A stretch of DNA of 7,830 bases from HGM12669 sp048527645 (GTDB lineage: Bacteria; Bacillota; Clostridia; Oscillospirales; CAG-272): the NCBI GenBank assembly GCA_048527645.1, contig DBGFNI010000131.1:1-7830 (forward strand). Reading direction: 5' to 3'. Numbering within the stretch: position 1 is the first letter of the stretch; every line of letters begins with the position of its first letter. Under the pieces are notes generated by a model. It ran no database searches and had not been told where the DNA came from. It saw only the letters and a list, made by a program, of their open reading frames with translations. The translations under genes were made by a program, and so were the position numbers. Below, piece after piece: positions 1-5,224 of this stretch.

Positions 1-136
1 CCGCCATGGCGGCAACGCTGTCGTCATCTCTCTTCCACAGAAAGGCAGCCAATATGACCAGAGATAAAATCAGTACCGCTGCTGAGATCAGTATTTCCCG
101 GCGCGGTACCCTCCGTTTATTTTGCTTTTTCTGCAC
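1..136 (-). CDS. Membrane-anchored protein, N-terminal fragment (runs off the left edge)
   Basis: Only the first 45 codons are in the window. The protein opens with a very basic stretch (QKKQNKRRVPRR) and then one hydrophobic helix at about residues 15-33 (ILISAAVLILSLVILAAF), followed by WKRDDD. This is the pattern of a single N-terminal membrane anchor with the basic end inside the cell and the rest outside. The GTG start at 136 is chosen because GAGGGG lies 6 nt upstream and the same frame has a TGA stop 11 codons further up. A promoter is visible at 176-204. A short anchored protein of the NusG-domain-II type has this sort of N-terminus, but nothing diagnostic is present, so the function is unknown. 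An alternative reading frame (117-356, minus) overlaps it and is less credible. Confidence 0.6.
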   Translation of the reverse strand, partial: MQKKQNKRRVPRREILISAAVLILSLVILAAFLWKRDDDSVAAMA

Positions 137-175
137 TGCCAGCCCCTCGTTTTCCGTTCAGTTTCTCATACATAT

Positions 176-204
176 ATACTAACACAGCGCCCGAAAAAAG
201 GCAA
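176..204 (-). promoter_or_regulatory. Probable sigma-A promoter for the partial gene at 1-136
   Basis: On the minus strand, TTGCCT (199-204) is separated by 17 nt from TAGTAT (176-181). A TG one base before the -10 makes it an extended -10 promoter. Each hexamer matches consensus at four of six positions. Transcription would start near 169, leaving a leader of about 33 nt. Confidence 0.5.
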
Positions 205-250
205 GGTGTTTTTGACGATTGGAAACATTTTTTTGCACAATTCTCCCTTT

Positions 251-257
251 TTCGACA
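251..257 (+). promoter_or_regulatory. Candidate Spo0A box upstream of the acetyltransferase gene
   Basis: TTCGACA is an exact match to the Spo0A-box heptamer (TGTCGAA read on the other strand). It is centred about 51 bp upstream of the predicted transcription start of the 359-1138 gene and 12 bp upstream of its -35. About one chance match to this heptamer is expected in a window this size, so position is the main support. Confidence 0.35.
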
Positions 258-269
258 TCTGGCGCACGG

Positions 270-298
270 TTGACAAAAAAACGCCCGTGTTCTATAAT
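270..298 (+). promoter_or_regulatory. Sigma-A promoter of the GNAT acetyltransferase gene
   Basis: A perfect TTGACA (270-275) and a perfect TATAAT (293-298) are separated by exactly 17 nt. Transcription should start near 305, giving a leader of about 54 nt before the ATG at 359. With both hexamers at consensus this should be a strong vegetative promoter unless it is repressed. Confidence 0.88.
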
Positions 299-358
299 AA
301 AATTGGAAATCACCGTCCAAAAAAAATACCGACCGCCAAGCCAAAAGAGGAATCAAGC

Positions 359-1138
359 ATGAAACAAATCTGCACGCCGATCGCCCTGCTGCGCCTTTGT
401 CAGGACACGCTGTCGCTCCCGATCACCAACAACGATTTGCACCCGGCAGAGCTGCAGCGGGAACTCACGCAGGGCACCCTGTGGGGAGAGCGCACGTCAA
501 AGAGCGTTTTGCTCTGGCGCCGACGGGAAAACTATGACCGGCTGCACTACATGCTCGCAGAGCCTGTCCTCACTGCCGCGCTTCCCGCTCGCGTGGGAAC
601 CGAGCATTATTTCTTGCCGCAGCAAGAAGCGGAACCGCCGTCCTTTCTGTTGCAGAATGGCTTTCAGTCCCAATTTTTCCGGCAGCGCATGGTACATGTC
701 CCCACCGTACCGACGCCCGCACCGACAGACGCCGTGCGTCCCGCAAGGCAGAGTGAGCTGGATCGGGTCATGCAGCTGCTCCGTTCCGGCTTTGATCCTA
801 TTACCGGCTGGCTGCCGACCGCGCCGATTCTTTCGCAGGATATCGCCTGCGGCAACGTTCTGTGTCTGGCGCAAAAATCGGAGGTTGTCGGCGCGGTACA
901 TTTTTACACCACCGAAGAATCCTGCGACATTCGCCATGTCGTGATCGACCCGTCCTGCCGCGGCAAAGGACTGGGCACCGCGCTCATCCGCGGCTTTTTG
1001 GCAGCGCCGGATGTGCGGGGAAAGCAGGTTCGCGTCTGGGCGCGCACAGACAGTCCCGCCGCGCTGGGATTATACCGAGCATGCGGCTTTGCGCCGGACG
1101 GCTATCGCTCCGCAGTCATGCTGCGCGGTTTTTTCTGA
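359..1138 (+). CDS. GNAT-family N-acetyltransferase with an N-terminal extension
   Basis: The 259-residue protein has a C-terminal GNAT domain at about 125-259. Visible are the strand and turn of the acetyl-CoA site, HVVIDPSCRGKGLGTALI (193-210, with the R/Q-x-x-G-x-G pyrophosphate loop as RGKGLG), and the late motif LGLYRACGF (236-244). These proteins transfer an acetyl group from acetyl-CoA to an amine; the substrate cannot be read from the sequence. Residues 1-118 are not a standard GNAT core but end in FLLQNGFQSQFFRQRMV, which resembles the closing segment of a GNAT fold, so this may be a tandem GNAT with a decayed first half. The ATG at 359 is chosen because AGAGGAA lies 6 nt upstream and a consensus promoter precedes it; the frame stays open to 122, but that longer form would include the promoter. 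The gene is monocistronic, ending at the terminator at 1210-1264. Confidence 0.85.
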   Translation: MKQICTPIALLRLCQDTLSLPITNNDLHPAELQRELTQGTLWGERTSKSVLLWRRRENYDRLHYMLAEPVLTAALPARVGTEHYFLPQQEAEPPSFLLQNGFQSQFFRQRMVHVPTVPTPAPTDAVRPARQSELDRVMQLLRSGFDPITGWLPTAPILSQDIACGNVLCLAQKSEVVGAVHFYTTEESCDIRHVVIDPSCRGKGLGTALIRGFLAAPDVRGKQVRVWARTDSPAALGLYRACGFAPDGYRSAVMLRGFF

Positions 1139-1209
1139 AACCCGTGCTGCCGTGTTTTCCCCCCGGCACGCACTCACATGCCGCTTTGCTGTCACCCCGT
1201 ACAAAAAGC

Positions 1210-1264
1210 ACTCCCCGCAAGCAGTGATTTTCTCGCTGCCCGCGGGGAGTTTCTGTTTGTTTTT
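1210..1264 (+). terminator. Bidirectional intrinsic terminator between convergent genes
   Basis: ACTCCCCGC (1210-1218) pairs perfectly with GCGGGGAGT (1242-1250), and GCAG (1221-1224) with CTGC (1236-1239) extends the stem inward. The T-rich tail TTCTGTTTGTTTTTCT follows on the plus strand. On the minus strand the hairpin is followed by GCTTTTTGT, so it can also end the convergent gene at 1327-2268. Confidence 0.85.
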
Positions 1265-1326
1265 CTGTCAAAGCCCAAAACCGTCGTGCGCCGATGCATA
1301 TGCGCCGTTGCCGTTTCGGAAAGAAA

Positions 1327-2268
1327 TCAGGTTTGCGCTTTCGGCGGCGGGAGGCGCTTTTTGCCGTCCGCGCGGCGGTCTGCCAGCGCGCACACCTTGC
1401 GATAGGCGGGGCTGATGCTCTTCAGACGGTCGTACAAATCGTCGGAAAGCACCGTTGCCTGTGCGTTGTCCAACAGCGCCTTCATGGAAGCACAGGTATA
1501 ATAGCTGTCCAGAAAAGCATACCGCAAACTCAGCACAAGAACAATGCCCAACAGCACGGCAAGATAGGTATACTTTGACAAGCCGATCAAAACAAAAAGC
1601 TTGGTCAGGCCAAATGCCGCCAGCGCTGCGCCCACCAAAGTCGAGGCAATCATGGCAAACGCCTGCTCGCCTGCCTTGTCGGTCAGTCTGCGCCAGTTGT
1701 ATGCATAAACCGCGACAGCCTCCCGCATGGCGGCAAACACATTCAGATCACGGCACCAGCAGATATATCCGATGCACGCGTCCGCCACGAACCGCAGCAT
1801 CAGATGCTTGATGTACAGTCCGATGGAGAGCAACGTTTTCATGCCTGCCACATCATCCATTTCATCCGTCACCGTCTCAAAGTAAATCTGCTGCTGCCGT
1901 ACACTGCGGTAGCAAATGCGATGCAGCTGTAAATATCCTTTCACGGAACGGAAGCGCGCATGTGCGGCGGCGCGCGCCCGGTCAAACTGCTCCGGGTCGA
2001 TGCGTCCGGTGGTATAGCAGCGGCCGATGGCGCTGATATGCGACGCCTCCAAAAAGCTCAAAGCCCGCTTTTTGAAAAAGAAGCCCACCACCGCGCAAAG
2101 CACAAGCCACAGCACAAACAAAAACCACCCCAGCACCTTGGAGACAGGCATGGCAAGGCCGACGGTCAGTGCAAACACCCCTACCGCCAGTGCCATCATG
2201 AAAAAGCAAAGCCCGAATTTTATCCATGCAAAAACCCGGGTGCTGTGAAATACCGCGTAAGGTTTCAT
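1327..2268 (-). CDS. Four-helix membrane protein of unknown function
   Basis: I do not recognise a family in this 313-residue protein. Two hydrophobic pairs are visible: about residues 12-40 and 45-66, then 203-230 and 232-252. Between them lies a hydrophilic, Arg- and Tyr-rich region (67-200) with the acidic patch ETVTDEMDD (131-139), and a weakly hydrophobic stretch at about 145-172. The C-terminus is basic and ends in a proline-lysine run (KKRLPPPKAQT). Both helix pairs would put the central and terminal hydrophilic parts on the same side, probably the cytoplasm. The ATG at 2268 has AAAGGA 11 nt upstream, slightly long. The gene has its own promoter carrying a Spo0A-box heptamer, with a palindrome at the transcription start. 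It is downstream of the DUF2752 gene on the same strand and converges on the acetyltransferase gene. No catalytic motif is visible. Confidence 0.8.
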   Translation of the reverse strand: MKPYAVFHSTRVFAWIKFGLCFFMMALAVGVFALTVGLAMPVSKVLGWFLFVLWLVLCAVVGFFFKKRALSFLEASHISAIGRCYTTGRIDPEQFDRARAAAHARFRSVKGYLQLHRICYRSVRQQQIYFETVTDEMDDVAGMKTLLSIGLYIKHLMLRFVADACIGYICWCRDLNVFAAMREAVAVYAYNWRRLTDKAGEQAFAMIASTLVGAALAAFGLTKLFVLIGLSKYTYLAVLLGIVLVLSLRYAFLDSYYTCASMKALLDNAQATVLSDDLYDRLKSISPAYRKVCALADRRADGKKRLPPPKAQT

Positions 2269-2283
2269 TTTTTCAAATGTCCT

Positions 2284-2303
2284 TTCATGATTTCGATCAT
2301 GAA
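2284..2303. repeat. Perfect 8-bp inverted repeat at the transcription start of the 1327-2268 gene
   Basis: TTCATGAT (2284-2291) and ATCATGAA (2296-2303) are exact reverse complements around a four-base centre (TTCG on the plus strand). The repeat begins 4 bp downstream of the -10 and spans the predicted start near 2300. Its far end overlaps the ribosome site AAAGGA. It could be a repressor operator or a hairpin at the 5' end of the mRNA; the sequence alone does not decide. Confidence 0.6.
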
Positions 2304-2306
2304 TCT

Positions 2307-2335
2307 ATTATAGCAATCTTTCGACAAAAAATCAA
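2307..2335 (-). promoter_or_regulatory. Sigma-A promoter of the 1327-2268 gene
   Basis: On the minus strand TTGATT (2330-2335) lies 17 nt from a perfect TATAAT (2307-2312), with TG one base before the -10 (TTGCTATAAT). The predicted start is near 2300. This means the gene can be expressed independently of the two membrane-protein genes upstream of it. Confidence 0.82.
2320..2326 (-). promoter_or_regulatory. Candidate Spo0A box inside the promoter spacer
   Basis: TGTCGAA on the minus strand is an exact Spo0A-box heptamer placed between the -35 and -10 of the 1327-2268 promoter. A regulator bound there would more likely block than help polymerase. A single heptamer match is weak on its own. 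Confidence 0.35.
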
Positions 2336-2388
2336 GTCTTTTCTTTGTCCCCGCCGCCGGGCGCCCGGTTGCGCCGCCCGCGCTTTTC

Positions 2389-2790
2389 TCAACGCAGATA
2401 AAGCGGCAGAAGAAAAGAGAACGCCGGGAGATTGCGCAAAACGCCGAACACCAGCAATGCCGCCACCGAGCCCCAGGTCAAAATCCGCAGCGCCACGCCG
2501 TTTTTTTGCAGGCAGGCGGGCTTTTTCCAAAGCCAGGCAAGCCCTGCGCAAAGCCAAATCGGCAACAGCACGGCGAGGGCAAGATTCTGCTGCACCGCCT
2601 GCCACGGCCGCAGCGCCAGCAGATCGGTGCAAAAATGAGAAATCCCGCAGCCCGGACAGGCAAAGCCCGTCAGCGCGCGAAACGGGCAGGGAAGATACCA
2701 TCCCGTCAGACGGACAAACAGATAGTACACAGCGCCGATGCACAGCACCGCAAGGATCGGACGCAGATGCGCATACTTTTCGCGCCGCAC
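2389..2790 (-). CDS. DUF2752 family small membrane protein
   Basis: The 133-residue protein contains the DUF2752 signature CPFRALTGFACPGCGISH (35-52), with Cys at 35, 45 and 48, just after a first hydrophobic helix (about 11-27). Further helices lie at about 69-88 and 102-121, so a three-helix inner-membrane protein is likely. The family's biochemical role is not established. The usual Arg after the PCPGCG turn is His here (ISH for the common TR). The GTG start at 2790 is preferred because AAAGGGGG lies 7 nt upstream; a longer ATG form from 2853 would begin next to the upstream terminator and has no ribosome site. No promoter is visible between it and the DUF4234-like gene, so it probably depends on read-through. 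Genes of this family often sit near small zinc-ribbon or TM2-like membrane genes, as here. Confidence 0.82.
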   Translation of the reverse strand: MRREKYAHLRPILAVLCIGAVYYLFVRLTGWYLPCPFRALTGFACPGCGISHFCTDLLALRPWQAVQQNLALAVLLPIWLCAGLAWLWKKPACLQKNGVALRILTWGSVAALLVFGVLRNLPAFSFLLPLYLR

Positions 2791-2841
2791 GGCGGCACCC
2801 CCTTTCTTTTTGCCAAACGCACAGATGGAAGCACAGAGGGA

Positions 2842-2891
2842 AAAATGAAACAAAACCGTCAGGGACTTGCACAGGCGCGCGTCCCTGACGG
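2842..2891 (-). terminator. Intrinsic terminator (or attenuator) after the DUF4234-like gene
   Basis: CCGTCAGGGAC (2856-2866) and GTCCCTGACGG (2881-2891) form a perfect 11-bp stem around a 14-nt loop. On the minus strand it is followed by TTTTGTTTCATTTTTC. It lies 38 bp past the stop at 2929 and about 65 bp before the DUF2752 start. Because the DUF2752 gene shows no promoter, the hairpin may be only partly efficient. Confidence 0.8.
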
Positions 2892-2928
2892 CAAAAACAC
2901 GGGTTTGTCTGCTCCCGCTCTCGGTGCG

Positions 2929-3444
2929 TTACACCAACTTGTTGATTTCGCTCTGCATCAGCGCCCAGGAAACGATGGAAAAGCCGAACAAGGACAAAAC
3001 CAGATACAAAATGCCGGAATTGCCGGACGGCAAACCGCGCGCAGTCTTGATCTGATCAATCCGATCGCCCTGCTTGAAGAGCCAGTAGAGCTGATAAATA
3101 TTACAGGTCAGAAGCGAGAACACAATCACCATTCCGCCGGAGGTCGCCGTGGGATCGCCGTACAGGGTGTTGAGATCCTCCGTCAGCGTGTACAGCCAGT
3201 ACAAGCCGTAAATGCCGCAGGTGATAATCGACAGAATGATGCAAACCGCAATGTTCTTCTGCGATACCGGGGGCCGCTGCGGTGTGAAAGGCGCCTGATT
3301 CTGGGTGTTGTTGAACGAATTTGCGTTGCCCGCAGCACCTGTGGTGTTCTGAGCAGATTCAGGTGCGCCAAGGGGTGCGCCGCAGGATGCACAAAACTTC
3401 TCGTTGTCATTGACCTGTGCGCCGCATTTGCTGCAAAATGCCAT
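2929..3444 (-). CDS. Zinc-ribbon membrane protein with DUF4234-like repeats
   Basis: This 171-residue protein starts with a zinc-ribbon of two Cys-x2-Cys pairs (C4, C7, C18, C21 in FCSKCG and FCASCG). A flexible Gly/Asn/Thr/Gln/Pro-rich linker (about 24-62) follows, then a hydrophobic C-terminal part. That part has two clear copies of one helical unit, TCGIYGLYWLY (75-85) and TCNIYQLYWLF (113-123), each followed by an acidic segment (TEDLN, GDRID). A third degenerate copy covers about 150-170 (SLFGFSIVSWALMQSEINKL). This fits the DUF4234 family. The function is unknown; the zinc ribbon is presumably cytoplasmic. The ATG at 3444 has AGGAGG 9 nt upstream and a strong promoter at 3487-3515. It is the first gene of a possible minus-strand transcript with the DUF2752 gene. 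Confidence 0.88.
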   Translation of the reverse strand: MAFCSKCGAQVNDNEKFCASCGAPLGAPESAQNTTGAAGNANSFNNTQNQAPFTPQRPPVSQKNIAVCIILSIITCGIYGLYWLYTLTEDLNTLYGDPTATSGGMVIVFSLLTCNIYQLYWLFKQGDRIDQIKTARGLPSGNSGILYLVLSLFGFSIVSWALMQSEINKLV

Positions 3445-3486
3445 GGTAAGAGTCCTCCTGATTGTTGATATTCAGTTTATGTTTCT

Positions 3487-3515
3487 ATCATATCATATGC
3501 GCCATGTTCTGTCAA
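3487..3515 (-). promoter_or_regulatory. Sigma-A promoter of the zinc-ribbon/DUF4234-like gene
   Basis: On the minus strand a perfect TTGACA (3510-3515) lies 17 nt from TATGAT (3487-3492), with TG one base before the -10. The predicted start is near 3480, giving a leader of about 36 nt. It diverges from the glyS promoter, with about 100 bp between the two -35 elements. Confidence 0.85.
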
Positions 3516-3613
3516 CTGTTTTCTCCTATTTTCCTCCTTTTTTCCGGCTTTTTTCGGCAATTTTCCGCTTTACGCACGCACGCCGCCGATTTTGCCAAAA
3601 GCGTGCGGAGTGA

Positions 3614-3642
3614 TTGACAAGCAGGGAAAAAATTGCTATAAT
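3614..3642 (+). promoter_or_regulatory. Sigma-A promoter of glyS
   Basis: Perfect TTGACA (3614-3619), 17 nt, then perfect TATAAT (3637-3642) with an extended TGC before it. The start should be near 3649, leaving a leader of only about 60 nt before the ATG at 3709. That is too short for a T-box riboswitch downstream of this promoter. Confidence 0.88.
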
Positions 3643-3658
3643 TGTAGTAATCACCGTA

Positions 3659-3712
3659 ATGCAAGCAGGAGGAGGAGCCCCGGCGCCGCCGGCGCTCCAA
3701 CAGAACTTATGA
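3659..3712 (+). CDS. Possible glyS leader peptide (17 codons, Gly-Gly-Gly)
   Basis: An upstream frame reads MQAGGGAPAPPALQQNL. Its TGA stop at 3710-3712 overlaps the glyS ATG at 3709 as ATGA. Codons 4-6 are three consecutive GGA glycine codons, notable in front of the gene for glycyl-tRNA synthetase. The rest of the peptide (Ala/Pro-rich) is encoded by the hairpin at 3674-3698. Against translation: no ribosome site precedes its ATG, which lies only about 10 nt from the predicted transcript start. The GGA codons also coincide with the purine-rich ribosome site itself, so the glycines may be a by-product. Treat as a hypothesis. Confidence 0.3.
   Translation: MQAGGGAPAPPALQQNL
3667..3698 (+). 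promoter_or_regulatory. glyS ribosome site separated from its start by a GC-rich hairpin
   Basis: A strong ribosome site AGGAGGA (3667-3673) is followed directly by a 25-nt inverted repeat. GGAGC (3674-3678) pairs with GCTCC (3694-3698), and CCGGC (3680-3684) with GCCGG (3688-3692), with one C-C mismatch and a three-base loop. The linear distance from the ribosome site to the ATG at 3709 is 35 nt, too long to work. If the hairpin folds, the effective distance falls to about the 10 nt at 3699-3708. No other ribosome site lies near either candidate ATG. Confidence 0.6.
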
Positions 3713-5100
3713 ACAATCGTGAAAAAACCATGGAAAAAATCGTCGCCCTGTGCAAAAACAGAGGCATCGTATACAGCGGCTCCGAGATCTACGGAGGCCT
3801 TGCCAATGCATGGGACTACGGCCCGCTGGGCGTAGAGCTGAAAAACAACGTCAAAAAGGCATGGCTGAAAAAATTCGTGCAGCAGTGCCCCTATAATGTG
3901 GGGCTTGACAGCGCCATCCTGATGAACCCCGAAACCTGGGTCGCCTCCGGGCATCTGGGCGGTTTTTCCGACCCTTTGATGGACTGCAAGGTGTGCAAAA
4001 CCCGTCATCGCGCGGACAAACTCATTGAGGACTACGCCGCTGCAAACAACACCGATGACAATCCCGCCGGCTGGAGCGATGCGGAAATGCTCGCCTTTAT
4101 CAAAGAGCATCACATCACCTGCCCCTCCTGCGGTTCTTCCGATTTTACGGATATCCGAAAATTCAACCTGATGTTCAAGACCTTCCAGGGCGTCACGGAG
4201 GATTCGTCCTCCACGCTGTATCTGCGCCCGGAAACGGCGCAGGGCATTTTTGTCAACTTCAAGAACATTCAGCGCACCACCCGCAAAAAGCTGCCCTTCG
4301 GCGTCGCGCAGGTCGGCAAATCCTTCCGCAATGAGATCACCCCCGGAAACTTTATTTTCCGGATTCGCGAATTCGAGCAGATGGAGCTGGAGTTTTTCTG
4401 CAAGCCCGGCACCGATCTGGAATGGTTTGCATACTGGCGCAATTTCTGCCATCAGTGGCTGCTGGATCTGGGCATCAAGGACGAAAATCTCCGCCTGCGC
4501 GATCACTCCGCGGAGGAGCTGTGCTTCTATTCCAAAGCAACCACCGACTTTGAATTTCTCTTCCCGTTCGGTTGGGGCGAGCTGTGGGGCGTTGCCGACC
4601 GCACCGACTATGACCTGACACAGCATCAGACCCACTCCGGCGAATCCATGGAATACTTTGATCCCGAGACAAACGAGCACTATATTCCTTATGTCATCGA
4701 GCCGTCTCTCGGCGCCGACCGCGTCACGCTGGCATTTCTGGTGGACGCATACGACGAGGAGGTTCTGGACGAAAAGGACACCCGCGTCGTGCTGCATCTG
4801 CATCCCGCGCTGGCGCCCTTCAAGGCGGCGGTGCTGCCCCTGTCCAAAAAGCTCTCCGCACAGGCAAGCGCCGTATATGAAACGCTCAGTGCGTCCTTCA
4901 TGACAGATTTTGATGAGACGGGCTCCATCGGAAAGCGCTACCGCCGCCAGGACGAAATCGGTACCCCCTTCTGCATCACATACGATTTCGATTCGGAAAA
5001 CGACGGCTGCGTCACCGTGCGCGACCGTGACACCATGGAACAGGTGCGCCTGCCCATTGCCTCGCTCACCGACTATATCAACGAAAAAATTGCATTTTAA
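3709..5100 (+). CDS. glyS: Glycyl-tRNA synthetase (single-chain, homodimeric type)
   Basis: This cytoplasmic enzyme charges tRNA-Gly with glycine using ATP. It has 463 residues, normal for the bacterial single-chain class II form. Seen in order: the N-terminal KTMEKIVALCKNRG followed by SEIYGG and WDYGPLG (7-41); zinc-type Cys pairs CKVC (93-96) and CPSC (138-141); RPETAQGIF (173-181); motif 2 around FRNEI and REFEQMELEFF (206-230); motif 3 EPSLGADR (331-338); and the anticodon-binding domain from about 360, including SIGKRYRRQDEIGTPF (406-421) and TVRDRDTMEQV (436-446). The ATG at 3709 is preferred over the one at 3730 because the residues just before the second Met match the usual family N-terminus and it lies 10 nt past the leader hairpin. 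No T-box precedes it. A terminator at 5172-5208 follows. It should be essential. Confidence 0.97.
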   Translation: MNNREKTMEKIVALCKNRGIVYSGSEIYGGLANAWDYGPLGVELKNNVKKAWLKKFVQQCPYNVGLDSAILMNPETWVASGHLGGFSDPLMDCKVCKTRHRADKLIEDYAAANNTDDNPAGWSDAEMLAFIKEHHITCPSCGSSDFTDIRKFNLMFKTFQGVTEDSSSTLYLRPETAQGIFVNFKNIQRTTRKKLPFGVAQVGKSFRNEITPGNFIFRIREFEQMELEFFCKPGTDLEWFAYWRNFCHQWLLDLGIKDENLRLRDHSAEELCFYSKATTDFEFLFPFGWGELWGVADRTDYDLTQHQTHSGESMEYFDPETNEHYIPYVIEPSLGADRVTLAFLVDAYDEEVLDEKDTRVVLHLHPALAPFKAAVLPLSKKLSAQASAVYETLSASFMTDFDETGSIGKRYRRQDEIGTPFCITYDFDSENDGCVTVRDRDTMEQVRLPIASLTDYINEKIAF

Positions 5101-5171
5101 CCGCTGGCCGCGCAGCGGCAAGCATCCCCCCGCTTGTTCCGGCTCTGCCGGGTACATCACACACAAAAAAG

Positions 5172-5208
5172 CACCGCGAACGCATCCCGTCCGCGGTGTT
5201 TTTATTTT
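5172..5208 (+). terminator. Bidirectional intrinsic terminator between glyS and spoIIE
   Basis: CACCGCG (5172-5178) pairs with CGCGGTG (5192-5198), followed by TTTTTATTTTTT on the plus strand. The six A residues just before the left arm give a T-run on the minus strand, so the same hairpin can end spoIIE, whose stop codon is at 5225. Confidence 0.85.
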
Positions 5209-5224
5209 TTCCCCGCCGCGCGCA

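Noticed and set aside
117..356. Cys-rich minus-strand frame of 79 codons
   Set aside because: It would begin inside the leader of the acetyltransferase gene, has no ribosome site, runs through both divergent promoters and overlaps the better supported GTG-start gene at 1-136.
122..358. N-terminal extension of the acetyltransferase to 122
   Set aside because: The extension would be encoded by the promoter and leader; the consensus promoter at 270-298 and the ribosome site before 359 fix the start.
2357..2368. 12-bp palindrome CCGGGCGCCCGG after the DUF2752 gene
   Set aside because: It has no loop of useful size and no T-run on either side, so it is not a convincing terminator; GC-rich self-complementary words are expected at this composition.
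2226..3468. Plus-strand open frames antisense to the three small membrane-protein genes (2226-2888, 2506-3468)
   Set aside because: Their translations are rich in Arg, Ala, Pro and Gln without domains, while the minus strand carries clear DUF2752 and zinc-ribbon motifs with ribosome sites.
3573..3607. Inverted repeat CGCACGC/GCGTGCG upstream of the glyS promoter
   Set aside because: Arms are 7 bp with a 21-nt separation and no T-run. It is upstream of the -35 and could be a binding site, but nothing else supports it.
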